Below, piece after piece: positions 28,895 to 37,198 of a DNA stretch of 64,000 nt; within the stretch, counting starts at the first letter, position 1; each line of letters opens with the position of its first letter. This DNA is from Algoriphagus sp. (GTDB lineage: Bacteria > Bacteroidota > Bacteroidia > Cytophagales > Cyclobacteriaceae). The position numbers and the translations under genes are program-made. The notes below the pieces were generated by a model. That model did not search any database. It saw only the letters and a list, made by a program, of their open reading frames with translations, and had not been told where the DNA came from. The DNA lies in contig JAGXQZ010000050.1 of NCBI GenBank assembly GCA_018336015.1, positions 124,001-188,000 of the forward strand. The letters run 5' to 3'.

Positions 28895-29356
28895 TTATAT
28901 TTCAAATATGGGCTTGTCAATTTCAGTGATTTGCACTTGGTCAATGACGGATTGGATTTTGGAAAAAATTCCAAAAAACACTTCCAACTCTTCTTCACTA
29001 ACCACTTCCCTGACCATCAGATTAAATTTCATGATCGTCTGGATTGATATTTCTTTTTTGCGTTTTCCTTCTTCTGTGAGAAAGATTCTAACGGAGCGTT
29101 TATCCACGGGGTCGGCCTTTTTATAAATCAGGCCCTTTTCTTCCATGGTCTTAAGCATTCTAGTAAGGCTACGCGTCTCCAAACCAATCAACGGAGCAAT
29201 TTTGGTAGCAGGGGTTCCTTCTTTTGAATTGATATTGATTAGGACAAATCCAATAGCCGTTGTGAAACCTTCCTCAGCAGCTTGCTGATTGTACATGCGG
29301 GAGATCGCATGCCAAGCACTTTTAATATGGTAATCGACTGTTTCTTCTCTTTTCAT
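28895..29356 (-). CDS. MarR-family transcriptional regulator, probable fad-cluster regulator
   Basis: The 153-residue protein is a winged-helix dimer of the MarR type. Helix-turn-helix residues lie around GTPATKIAPLIGLETRSLTRM, and the wing is MEEKGLIYKKADPVDKRSVR with the conserved D-x-R (DKRSVRIFLTEEGK). It is the first gene of the beta-oxidation row, 44 bases upstream of the FadJ-like gene. ATGCATGCAT palindromes lie 46-86 bases upstream of its start codon. It therefore probably represses its own operon and may respond to acyl-CoA, by analogy with other fatty-acid regulators; the ligand is inference. Confidence 0.92.
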   Translation of the reverse strand: MKREETVDYHIKSAWHAISRMYNQQAAEEGFTTAIGFVLININSKEGTPATKIAPLIGLETRSLTRMLKTMEEKGLIYKKADPVDKRSVRIFLTEEGKRKKEISIQTIMKFNLMVREVVSEEELEVFFGIFSKIQSVIDQVQITEIDKPIFEI

Positions 29357-29384
29357 ACTTCACCATTCTAAAAATGAGTTGCTC

Positions 29385-29442
29385 CAAATTAGAGAAATTT
29401 TGTATGCATGCATACTATTTTGAAAAAAAGTTATGCATGCAT
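29385..29442 (-). promoter_or_regulatory. MarR operator pair and promoter
   Basis: A perfect 14-bp palindrome, GTATGCATGCATAC, spans 29402-29415, and a second core, ATGCATGCAT, spans 29433-29442; the centres are 29 bp apart, close to three helical turns. On the reverse strand a -7-like TAATTTG (29385-29391) lies between the first palindrome and the MarR start at 29356. The near palindrome would then cover the -33 region, a classic repressor position. Binding by the adjacent MarR protein is inferred. Confidence 0.6.
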
Positions 29443-29591
29443 CACAAATTAAAAAGTGTGAAAATGGGAAGTAATAAAATTATCTATTGAATCCGGATTG
29501 AAAAATAACGCTATTTGGAATAAATGAACCTTATCATCCAAAATTCGAAAATTAATTTTGAGATTTTTATTAGGTGATTTTTTTGTAAACC

Positions 29592-29618
29592 AAAAAAAAC
29601 CAGGCGGTTAAGCCTGGT
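29592..29618 (-). terminator. terminator of the acyl-CoA ligase gene
   Basis: ACCAGGC (29599-29605) and GCCTGGT (29612-29618) form a 7-bp stem that overlaps the stop codon. On the reverse strand it runs into eight T residues. Confidence 0.8.
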
Positions 29619-31356
29619 AAATTTCTTCGATTTGCTGCTGATATTTCTGAGTAATGACTTTTCTCTTCAATTTCATGGTAGGTGTAAGTTCACCGGTATC
29701 TATTCCCCAAGGTTTGTCAAGCAATTTGAATCGTTTGATTTGTTCCCACTTTCCAAAATACTTGTTGTAGGAATCAACCTCTATTTGGTACTTCTCTTTA
29801 ATCTCTGGCTTTTGTACCATTTCTGCATCGGAAGTGTAAGGAATATCCTTTCGCTTGCAATATTCCCGCAATCCATCAAAGCTGGGTACAATCAATGCAG
29901 CCGGATAATTACAACCATCACCCACCACTATGAGTTGCTCGATGAGCGGTGATTCTTTGAATTTATTCTCCATCACCTGTGGAGCAATGTATTTTCCGCC
30001 AGAGGTTTTAAACATCTCCTTCTTACGGTCCGTGATCTTGAGGTAATCTCCATCCAACTCACCTATATCTCCTGTATGAAACCAGCCGTTTTTAAGTACC
30101 TCTGCGGTCATTTCAGGTTCCTTGTAATACCCTTGCATGACATTGGGTCCTTTGACCAGAATTTCGCCATCTTCTGCGATTTTTACCTGAACGTCCTTTA
30201 CGATTTTACCGACATATCCAATTCTGATTTCTTCTTTAGTCCCGATAGAGGCCGTGACTACAGGGGAGGTCTCTGTTAATCCATAACCTTCACAGACACG
30301 TATCCCTGCTGCCCAAAAGACTCTGGCTAAGCGAGGCTGAAGTGCAGAAGCACCGGAATTTATTTGCATGATATTACCTCCAAGTGCTTCTCTCCACTTG
30401 GAGAAAATGAGCTTATTGGCAAGCTTCAATTGGAAATCATACCATCCACCCATTTCAGTAGAAGGCTCGTATTTCAGACCAAGATCTAATGCCCAAAAGA
30501 AAAGCTTTTTCTTAACTCCAGTGAGTTCATAGCCTTTAGCCACTATTTTGTCATACACTTTTTCCAATAGTCTTGGAACCGTGTTGAAAACATGTGGCTG
30601 AACTTCTTTTAAATTTTCTCCGATTTTATCCATGTTTTCAGCATAGTAAACCGAATAACCTAAATAAATAAAGCAGAAAGATGCTGTCCTTTCAAAAATG
30701 TGACAAAGTGGAAGAAAACTCAGCACTTTGGATACTCCTGGAGGAGGAGACATAATGTGAGACACGGAAATCAAGTTAGAAAGGACATTGGCATGAGTAA
30801 GCATGACGCCCTTTGGCTTGCCTGTAGTACCGGAAGTATAAATGATCGTAAATAAATCTTCAGGTTTTACCTTGGACTTGGATTCTTCCAAAGCAGCTAA
30901 ATCTCCAGATTCCCCTTTTTCTTCTAGAGAAGACCAATGTTCTACACCCTCAAGGTGATCAAAAGAGTAGATCTTTCTGTCCTCGGCTACCTGTGCAGCC
31001 TTATCGAAAATGATTTGATCACCAACAAAAATCATTTTTACTTCAGCATGATTGAAGATATAGGCATAATCTTCAGAAGTAATTGTGGGATACATTGGGA
31101 CTGATATGGCACCGATTTGCTGCAAAGACAAATCAATGAAATTCCATTCAGGTCTGTTTTCAGAAATGATCGCGACTTTATTGCCTTCGCTTATTCCTTG
31201 AGCAAGAAAAGCCAAACTGAGGTTATCGATGATTTTTTTTACTTCCGTAGAAGAATAGGTTCTCCAAACGCCATTATCTTTTCTGGCGAAGGATACTTCT
31301 TTGTTGTATTTACTGATTTGATATGGAATCAAATCAAAAAGACGGGTGAGTTGCAT
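29608..31356 (-). CDS. long-chain fatty acid-CoA ligase (AMP-forming)
   Basis: The enzyme activates fatty acids with ATP and CoA before beta-oxidation or lipid synthesis. The 582-residue protein has the AMP-binding signature FTIIYTSGTTGKPKGVMLTH, then GYGLTETSPVVTASIG, GWFHTGDIGELDGDYLKITD and RKKEMFKTSGGKYIAPQ. These are all standard ANL-superfamily motifs of FadD-like ligases. It lies just upstream of the MarR-fad cluster on the same strand but is separated by its own terminator and the operator region. It begins about 66 bases from the probable replication origin. Confidence 0.95.
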   Translation of the reverse strand: MQLTRLFDLIPYQISKYNKEVSFARKDNGVWRTYSSTEVKKIIDNLSLAFLAQGISEGNKVAIISENRPEWNFIDLSLQQIGAISVPMYPTITSEDYAYIFNHAEVKMIFVGDQIIFDKAAQVAEDRKIYSFDHLEGVEHWSSLEEKGESGDLAALEESKSKVKPEDLFTIIYTSGTTGKPKGVMLTHANVLSNLISVSHIMSPPPGVSKVLSFLPLCHIFERTASFCFIYLGYSVYYAENMDKIGENLKEVQPHVFNTVPRLLEKVYDKIVAKGYELTGVKKKLFFWALDLGLKYEPSTEMGGWYDFQLKLANKLIFSKWREALGGNIMQINSGASALQPRLARVFWAAGIRVCEGYGLTETSPVVTASIGTKEEIRIGYVGKIVKDVQVKIAEDGEILVKGPNVMQGYYKEPEMTAEVLKNGWFHTGDIGELDGDYLKITDRKKEMFKTSGGKYIAPQVMENKFKESPLIEQLIVVGDGCNYPAALIVPSFDGLREYCKRKDIPYTSDAEMVQKPEIKEKYQIEVDSYNKYFGKWEQIKRFKLLDKPWGIDTGELTPTMKLKRKVITQKYQQQIEEIYQA

Positions 31357-31421
31357 GATTTGAATATTTTGGGTTTAGCTGGATAATATTACCAAATCAA
31401 TAATACAAACACAATGTTTTG

Positions 31422-31826
31422 ATATCCACACAAAACACAGCTCTATATTTTTATTATTTTATTTAATTAAAAAAATTTATTAAGGTTATTAAGGATGTGG
31501 ATTTGTGGAAAAGTTGGTTCTTTTATTTTACCAACATTATTAAATCCTTTTCATATTCTATTTAAACAGGTTATTAACCTATTTTCCACATTTAAATCAT
31601 TGAATTAGTGTGATTTAGAAAAATTTACTTTGTATTGTGGATAGATTGACAAGTTCTTATGTGGTTAAAATAGATGTTGAAAAGATGCTTTCTAGAAGTG
31701 GATAAATTAGGAGTTATCCTCAATTTAAAGGGTTGTTACATTCCCATATTGGATAACCCGTGATTTGTGTGAATTAAGCCTAAGTTTCTTGCAAGTTTTG
31801 CACACACTTTGGACCTGTTTTCCACA
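31422..31826. other. oriC: probable chromosomal replication origin (oriC)
   Basis: The gene-free 479 bp between 31357 and 31835 holds a cluster of DnaA-box-like 9-mers, each one mismatch from TTATCCACA on either strand: ATATCCACA 31422, TGTGGAAAA 31504, TTTTCCACA 31582, TGTGGATAG 31636, TGTGGTTAA 31660, AGTGGATAA 31697, TTATCCTCA 31714 and TTTTCCACA 31818, plus weaker ones at 31496 and 31748. In random sequence of this length about 0.1 such matches are expected (28 allowed 9-mers, two strands). An almost G/C-free stretch at 31441-31490 could be the unwinding element. mnmG/gidA and two parS-like sites lie within 5 kb. dnaA itself is not in the window. Confidence 0.75.
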
Positions 31827-31835
31827 TATGTTTTT

Positions 31836-33497
31836 CTAATTTTTTCCTGTTTTTCTGCTTGCGTTGATGTCTTGATCTTCCAATGTCCATCCTCCTCTGA
31901 TGATTATTTCGCTTTTTTCTTCTTCCCCTTTGAAATAAAACACCCGTTCAGCATGTCTTTTTTGGATGAAATTGGAAGGATCCCATCTTTTGTTACCATT
32001 CAGATCTTCTATTACTCTGATTTTAAAGGTTCCTGGTTCTACCAGTTTGAATGAATAGTGGTTGCCTTTATCAATATAAATCTCTCTTAGCACTTCATCT
32101 TTGTTATCAATCAATTGGACAATAAATGGAGGTCTGGCGTTTAGGATTTGACCTTTAATTTCATCCGCTAGGTTTTCCCTTTTTAGTTTCCTATAGTTGG
32201 CTTCTATCTTCTTTTCATTATACTGGCCCTCTATATCGATGAAAGTTGAATCAGCGGCTCTCAGAGTTAATATTTCCTTGGTGATGGAATCCGGCATAAT
32301 TAGATTTATTTTTAGTAAGTCCATTCTTGAGGAGTCGGAAAAGTTTACCATCTTTTCGTTGATCTTTATAATTGAGGCCGTGTCATATTGAATGTATAAG
32401 GAATCGAAGTTTACAGCTTGAATGGGTTTGTTGAATTTTAGCTCTATTTCCAGGTTTTGATAGAAGTTTTTTCCTGAGTTGATGCTTGTTTCCAGTTTTT
32501 CCGGCTTTCTTTCTGACTCTGGAAATTTTCCCCAAATAAGCGTGTCCTTTTTAAATCCTACAGAATCTAATACACTGATATTGAATGCTATACTATCTTT
32601 TACCGCTGTTTTGGAATAAATTCTTATTCTTTTGTCTGATGTAGAAAAGAAATAATTCTTTCCAACATCTTGATTCTTAACACTGCTTTCAATTGGATTC
32701 CTGTTCAGTACGATATCAAAGTTTTTTCCTGTTGCAGCTGATCGTATGATTCGGATGGGTGTAAGATCTGCTTTGGATAAATTGAATTGAATACCACTTA
32801 TGTCTGATTCCAAAAAGATAGTGTCCAACATGAAGTCGTAATCTTCAGATTTTGATTCTCCTTTTAGATTACCGTTTAAATCTCTCCAGGCATAGGCTTT
32901 ATATGAACCGTTCTTTACATTGGATATATTGAAATTTCCTAAGGTATCGACTTGGCCTAGGTAATACGGTTGCGCTGTAAATACGTCTGTGGTATCAGTC
33001 AAAGGATAAACTCCAACGAGTACATTTTTGTAATCTTCTTTGTTTTCTGGGTAGTAAAAGTTGATGTTTCCTGATATGTTTAAACTATCAATAGAAGTTC
33101 CTGTAGAAAATACGATTTTTAAATTTTCAGCGGGATTTTTTTCTGATAGATCTACTACAGCTTTTTGAAAATCAAATACATAAGTAGTGCTATCTTCAAG
33201 ATCTTGGTTCAAATTGACAAGGACAGTATTTTTCAATGCTGTAAATTCAATCTTATCCTTATCAATTCTTGGTGTAATTACTACACCTTTGTTGGCGTTT
33301 TCCAAAGCTACAAATTCATCAAAGGTAAGTTTGATCTGTTCTGGCTTTGTATTTAAAGATTGATCCTTTGGATTGGACTCAATTAACTTTGGGGGATCCT
33401 CGTCCCTGGGTCCTCCAGTTGGTGAGCTTTGCTTGGCACAAGAGACCAAAACTGCCTGAATAATGATGAGAAACAGTAAGGCTTTAATAGACTTCAC
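31836..33497 (-). CDS. lipoprotein with N-terminal Ig-like (SbsA/Big_5) domain
   Basis: The 553-residue protein has a lipoprotein signal (LLFLIIIQAVLVSCAKQ) with the family start SSPTGGPRDEDPPKLIESNP. The first 110 residues look like the bacterial Ig-like domain Big_5 (IKLTFDEFVALENANKGVVI). The rest is beta-rich with DLNGNLKGE and EDLNGNKRWDPSNF motifs near the end, as in many Bacteroidota surface lipoproteins. The function is unknown; it is probably anchored in the outer membrane. It overlaps the upstream methyltransferase gene by 4 bases, so both are likely co-transcribed. Confidence 0.85.
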   Translation of the reverse strand: MKSIKALLFLIIIQAVLVSCAKQSSPTGGPRDEDPPKLIESNPKDQSLNTKPEQIKLTFDEFVALENANKGVVITPRIDKDKIEFTALKNTVLVNLNQDLEDSTTYVFDFQKAVVDLSEKNPAENLKIVFSTGTSIDSLNISGNINFYYPENKEDYKNVLVGVYPLTDTTDVFTAQPYYLGQVDTLGNFNISNVKNGSYKAYAWRDLNGNLKGESKSEDYDFMLDTIFLESDISGIQFNLSKADLTPIRIIRSAATGKNFDIVLNRNPIESSVKNQDVGKNYFFSTSDKRIRIYSKTAVKDSIAFNISVLDSVGFKKDTLIWGKFPESERKPEKLETSINSGKNFYQNLEIELKFNKPIQAVNFDSLYIQYDTASIIKINEKMVNFSDSSRMDLLKINLIMPDSITKEILTLRAADSTFIDIEGQYNEKKIEANYRKLKRENLADEIKGQILNARPPFIVQLIDNKDEVLREIYIDKGNHYSFKLVEPGTFKIRVIEDLNGNKRWDPSNFIQKRHAERVFYFKGEEEKSEIIIRGGWTLEDQDINASRKTGKN

Positions 33498-34387
33498 TTC
33501 TTTTGGAAAATAAATATGTTACTGGAATAATCTCCCGGGTTCTTCGCTTGCTGGTTTGATTTCAATCCATTTTTTATTGCTCTGCTGTATTGTCTGATTT
33601 GACTTTGATTCGGATTTTGATACTTTTCTGACAGTAAAGACACATAAAAAGAGTCAAAAATCATTGGTTTTATTTCTACCAATGACAATTCGAATTCCTC
33701 TTTGAATCGGGTGATTGCTTTGGTGTTGAAGTGGTACAAGTGTCTGGGGACATCCCAACCTGCCCAGAATTTCCCGTAGATTTTCCCATCAAAAGATTCA
33801 TGATTTGGTACTGCAATAATTAAGTAACCATCTGATTTTAAATGAGATAATAACTTTTTTAGGGTTTTCCTTAAATCATGGATGTGTTCTAGTACATGGA
33901 AAAGAGTGATTACGTCAAAAACATTTTCTTTTTTTAGCTCATCTATTGAAGGATAGACTCTATTTCCAAGTTTTTTAATTGCTTGATTTCTAGCTTTATC
34001 ATTAGGTTCTATTCCAGTTACTTTCCATAGGTTAATTCTTGCTTCGTTTAATAGCTCTCCTGTTCCACACCCATAATCAAGTAGTTTACCTTCTTCCTCA
34101 TATTGCTCGATCAATTCGATTTTTTTTGAGGTACTGTAATTTCTCACTCTTTGATAAATCCAGTGAGTAAGGTTTCTGGAATTATCCTGATGAGAGTAAT
34201 ACTCTAGGAAGTCATAATAAGGGGCAATCTCTTCAGATGTTGGTCTTGGATTTGTAAACAAAAGGTCACACTCCGTGCACTTGGAGAGCAGGAATGATTC
34301 CTTTGTCACAGCGTAATCTGTTATCTCTATTTGGTTAAGAAAATGCCCACTTTTGCAGAGTGGGCATTTGGTCAATCTTTCAGGCAT
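33494..34387 (-). CDS. class I SAM-dependent methyltransferase with N-terminal zinc ribbon
   Basis: The 297-residue protein begins with a zinc-ribbon (CPLCKSGHF and SKCTECDLLFTNPRP). The Rossmann methyltransferase fold follows, with motif I LLDYGCGTGELLNEA, VTGIEPND, and FDVITLFHVLEHIHDLRKTL. This is the architecture of type-11/23 methyltransferases that act on small molecules or cell-surface sugars; the substrate is unknown. It lies one base from mnmG and overlaps the lipoprotein gene, so these three genes form a tight unit. Confidence 0.9.
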   Translation of the reverse strand: MPERLTKCPLCKSGHFLNQIEITDYAVTKESFLLSKCTECDLLFTNPRPTSEEIAPYYDFLEYYSHQDNSRNLTHWIYQRVRNYSTSKKIELIEQYEEEGKLLDYGCGTGELLNEARINLWKVTGIEPNDKARNQAIKKLGNRVYPSIDELKKENVFDVITLFHVLEHIHDLRKTLKKLLSHLKSDGYLIIAVPNHESFDGKIYGKFWAGWDVPRHLYHFNTKAITRFKEEFELSLVEIKPMIFDSFYVSLLSEKYQNPNQSQIRQYSRAIKNGLKSNQQAKNPGDYSSNIFIFQKK

Positions 34388-34388
34388 T

Positions 34389-36254
34389 TTATCTTCCTAG
34401 GTATACTGTCAATATTGATAAATCAGCTGGTGATACGCCACTGATTCTAGAAGCTTGTCCCATTGTTTCTGGACGGATTTTGTTGAGTTTTTGTCTTGCT
34501 TCATTTGATAAAGCGGTAATCGCCAAATAGTCAAATTTTGGAGGAATTCTGAAATTTTCCATGTTGGAAAGTTTCTCTACCATTTGTTTTTCCTTATCCA
34601 GATAGCTATCGTACTTGATTTGTACTTCAGCCTGTTCAAGCACCTCTTTGGAATATTTTTCAAGATATGCCTTTAAGTCTGCATGAATTGTTTTCAATTC
34701 TTCCATGCCTACTTGAGGACGCTTGAGAAGTTTCTCTGCACTTATCTTTTCAGTGATTGTAGCTGTTTCAATTTCTGTCAACCCTTGATTGATTTCCTCT
34801 GGTGCAAATCGTTTTTGCTTTAGGTCATTGATCAGTTTAGCTGTTTCAGATTTTTTATTCAACATCTTTTGATGCCTTTCTTCATCTGCTAAGCCAATTT
34901 TGAATCCTAAATCTGTTAGTCTTAGGTCTGCATTGTCTTGTCTCAGTAATAATCTAAACTCGGCTCTAGAGGTAAACATTCGATACGGTTCTTCAGTCCC
35001 TTTATTAATAAGGTCATCGATCAGTACTCCTATGTATGCTTCCGATCTTTGAAGAACAAAAGGATCTTTTTCTTGGACTTTAAGGCTGGCATTGATACCT
35101 GCCATTAGCCCTTGACATGCGGCCTCCTCGTAACCGGTAGTACCGTTGATTTGTCCAGCAAAGTATAAGTTTTCGATTAAATGTGTCTCGAGAGTTAGTT
35201 TCAGTTGAGTTGGTGGAAAAAAATCATATTCAATCGCATATCCTGGACGGAACATTTTGGCGTTTTCAAATCCCGGAATTTGTCTGAGAGCTTTGTATTG
35301 TACGTCTTCTGGAAGTGAGGTAGAAAATCCATTCACATAAATTTCTACTGTATTCCAACCTTCTGGTTCGACGAAAATCTGATGTCTTTCTCTTTCAGCA
35401 AACCGGTTGATTTTATCTTCAATACTAGGACAATACCGTGGTCCTAATCCCTGAATTCTTCCATTGAACATTGGTGACCTATCAAATCCTGTTTCCAAGG
35501 TTTGATGAACTTCCTTATTTGTATAAGTAATCCAACAGCTTCTTTGGGTTTGCAGTGGTCTTGTAATATCTAGATAGGAGAATTTTTCTGGTTTATCGTC
35601 GCCAAGTTGTTCTTCCATCTTGGAATAATCCAGACTTCGGCCATCTACTCTTGGGGGTGTCCCTGTTTTCATTCGTCCTGCTTCAAAGCCTAGCTGAACC
35701 AGTTGTTCAGTAATACCTTTAGCAGCGGATTCGCCTGTTCTTCCTCCTCCAAATTGTTTTTCTCCGATATGAATCACTCCATTTAAGAAAGTCCCATTGG
35801 TGAGTACTACAGCTTCAGATTCGATGTCTATTCCAATTCCAGTTTTAACTCCACTTACCCTGCCATCTCTTACCAACAAACCGCTGATCATTTCCTGCCA
35901 AAAATCCACATTGGGTGTTTGTTCTAGGGCGAGTCTCCATTCCTCAGCAAAGCGCATTCGATCATTCTGTGTTCTTGGAGACCACATGGCTGGGCCTTTT
36001 GATCGATTAAGCATGCGGAATTGGATCATCGATTTGTCAGATATAATACCCGACATGCCACCTAGGGCATCTATTTCTCGGACGATCTGTCCTTTGGCTA
36101 CGCCTCCCATTGCAGGATTACAGGACATTTGCGCAATGGTGTTCATGTTCATGGTGCATAGAAGCACTTTTGAACCCATTTTTGCAGCGGCATGAGCGGC
36201 CTCACATCCAGCATGTCCTGCACCTACTACTATGACATCATATTTTGGGAACAT
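34389..36254 (-). CDS. mnmG: tRNA uridine-5-carboxymethylaminomethyl synthesis enzyme MnmG (GidA)
   Basis: MnmG with MnmE modifies U34 of several tRNAs, using FAD, NADH and a folate. The 621-residue protein has the FAD motif VVVGAGHAGCEAAHAAAKMG, MSCNPAMGGVAKGQIVREID, NGTFLNGVIHIGEKQFGGGR, RYCPSIEDKINRFAER, GYAIEYDFF and AGQINGTTGYEEAACQG. It has the full family length. The gene is a classic neighbour of replication origins, and here it lies between a DnaA-box cluster and two parS-like sites. A methyltransferase and a lipoprotein follow closely. Confidence 0.97.
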   Translation of the reverse strand: MFPKYDVIVVGAGHAGCEAAHAAAKMGSKVLLCTMNMNTIAQMSCNPAMGGVAKGQIVREIDALGGMSGIISDKSMIQFRMLNRSKGPAMWSPRTQNDRMRFAEEWRLALEQTPNVDFWQEMISGLLVRDGRVSGVKTGIGIDIESEAVVLTNGTFLNGVIHIGEKQFGGGRTGESAAKGITEQLVQLGFEAGRMKTGTPPRVDGRSLDYSKMEEQLGDDKPEKFSYLDITRPLQTQRSCWITYTNKEVHQTLETGFDRSPMFNGRIQGLGPRYCPSIEDKINRFAERERHQIFVEPEGWNTVEIYVNGFSTSLPEDVQYKALRQIPGFENAKMFRPGYAIEYDFFPPTQLKLTLETHLIENLYFAGQINGTTGYEEAACQGLMAGINASLKVQEKDPFVLQRSEAYIGVLIDDLINKGTEEPYRMFTSRAEFRLLLRQDNADLRLTDLGFKIGLADEERHQKMLNKKSETAKLINDLKQKRFAPEEINQGLTEIETATITEKISAEKLLKRPQVGMEELKTIHADLKAYLEKYSKEVLEQAEVQIKYDSYLDKEKQMVEKLSNMENFRIPPKFDYLAITALSNEARQKLNKIRPETMGQASRISGVSPADLSILTVYLGR

Positions 36255-36270
36255 GATTTTCTATTGATGG

Positions 36271-36286
36271 TGTTTCACGTGAAACA
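36271..36286. promoter_or_regulatory. parS: parS centromere site (perfect)
   Basis: TGTTTCACGTGAAACA is a perfect 16-bp palindrome and matches the widely conserved ParB-binding parS consensus. It lies in the 74-bp gap between mnmG and ybeY, about 4.5 kb from the probable oriC. parA and parB are not in this window. Confidence 0.85.
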
Positions 36287-36311
36287 GGTAATTACTCAAA
36301 GAAGAAACAAC

Positions 36312-36327
36312 TGTTTCACGTGGAACT
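36312..36327. promoter_or_regulatory. parS: second parS-like site
   Basis: TGTTTCACGTGGAACT matches the reverse complement of the Bacillus parS (TGTTCCACGTGAAACA) at 15 of 16 positions. Its centre is 41 bp from that of the perfect site. It ends just before the last codons of ybeY. Confidence 0.75.
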
Positions 36328-36328
36328 A

Positions 36329-36754
36329 TTATAATGTTTGAAATAATTCTATTGCAAAAGCTTCTTTATTTCTCATTACTTCTGCGTCAGTTTTGGTTTT
36401 GTCTTTATATCCCATTAGGTGAAAGAGTCCATGAGAAATAACTCTGCTAAGTTCTGAACTTTCTTCCTGATTAAGTTTTTGAGCATTTTCCTTTATTCTG
36501 TCTATACTGACAAAAATATCCCCTTCGATTAATTGCTCTTCTTCTGAGTTGTCAAACGTGATGATATCTGTATAGGTGTGATGATTGAGATAGTCCACAT
36601 TGATTTGATAGAGGTATTCATCCGAACAAAAGATGTAATTCAGCTCTCCGATCTTGAAATTTTCTGATTGAGCGATTTGCTTCAACCAGTTCTTTCTTTT
36701 TTGTTTTTGGGTTAAATCAAATGTGATGTCCTCGGTAAAGAAATTGATTGCCAT
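36329..36754 (-). CDS. ybeY: rRNA maturation endoribonuclease YbeY
   Basis: YbeY is a metal-dependent endoribonuclease for 16S rRNA 3'-end maturation and ribosome quality control. The 141-residue protein has the family motif LIEGDIFVSIDRIKENA and the metal-binding HGLFHLMGYKDKTKTD. The usual motif ends GYDH; here the third ligand position reads K-D-K, a variation I believe is common in this phylum. It sits between the parS-like sites and an ATPase gene 3 bases upstream, so the two are co-transcribed. Confidence 0.92.
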   Translation of the reverse strand: MAINFFTEDITFDLTQKQKRKNWLKQIAQSENFKIGELNYIFCSDEYLYQINVDYLNHHTYTDIITFDNSEEEQLIEGDIFVSIDRIKENAQKLNQEESSELSRVISHGLFHLMGYKDKTKTDAEVMRNKEAFAIELFQTL

Positions 36755-36757
36755 ACC

Positions 36758-37159
36758 TTAATCCATGTAAAAAGAAAGAACGGTTTTCTTTCCCCCTTCT
36801 TCAAACTTCACCTCGTCACTTAGATGCTTGATTAGGAAAATGCCTCTTCCTCCAGTTTTTTCTATGTTTTCTGGTTCTGTAGGATCCGGTAAAAGAGCTA
36901 GATCAAAACCGTCTCCTTCATCTTGTATGATAAATTTGAGCTGATCATCTTCCATTCGGAGTTCCAAATGAACCAGTTTGTTTTTATCATTTTGATTTCC
37001 GTGAATAATGGCATTACTAATGCACTCTGTTACTGAAATCATAATGTTCCCATAGATATCATCATTGATTTCGAAGTTTTCCTTGGCGTTGTCAATGAAA
37101 CTTTCGATAATCTTAATGTTCTCTATCAGAGATGGAATTGAAATTTTTATAGACTTCAT
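36758..37159 (-). CDS. anti-sigma factor-type ATP-binding protein (RsbW-like)
   Basis: The 133-residue protein consists of a single GHKL ATPase domain of the anti-sigma type. The N-box is VTECISNAIIHGNQND, the G1 box is IQDEGDGFDL, and GGRGIFLIKHLSDEV follows. Such proteins phosphorylate anti-anti-sigma (STAS) proteins or hold sigma factors; the partner is not known here. The gene begins 39 bases downstream of the exonuclease III gene and lies 3 bases before ybeY. Confidence 0.88.
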   Translation of the reverse strand: MKSIKISIPSLIENIKIIESFIDNAKENFEINDDIYGNIMISVTECISNAIIHGNQNDKNKLVHLELRMEDDQLKFIIQDEGDGFDLALLPDPTEPENIEKTGGRGIFLIKHLSDEVKFEEGGKKTVLSFYMD

Positions 37160-37198
37160 CAGAGAAATAATCTATGAGATATAATTTATTGTCTTTTT

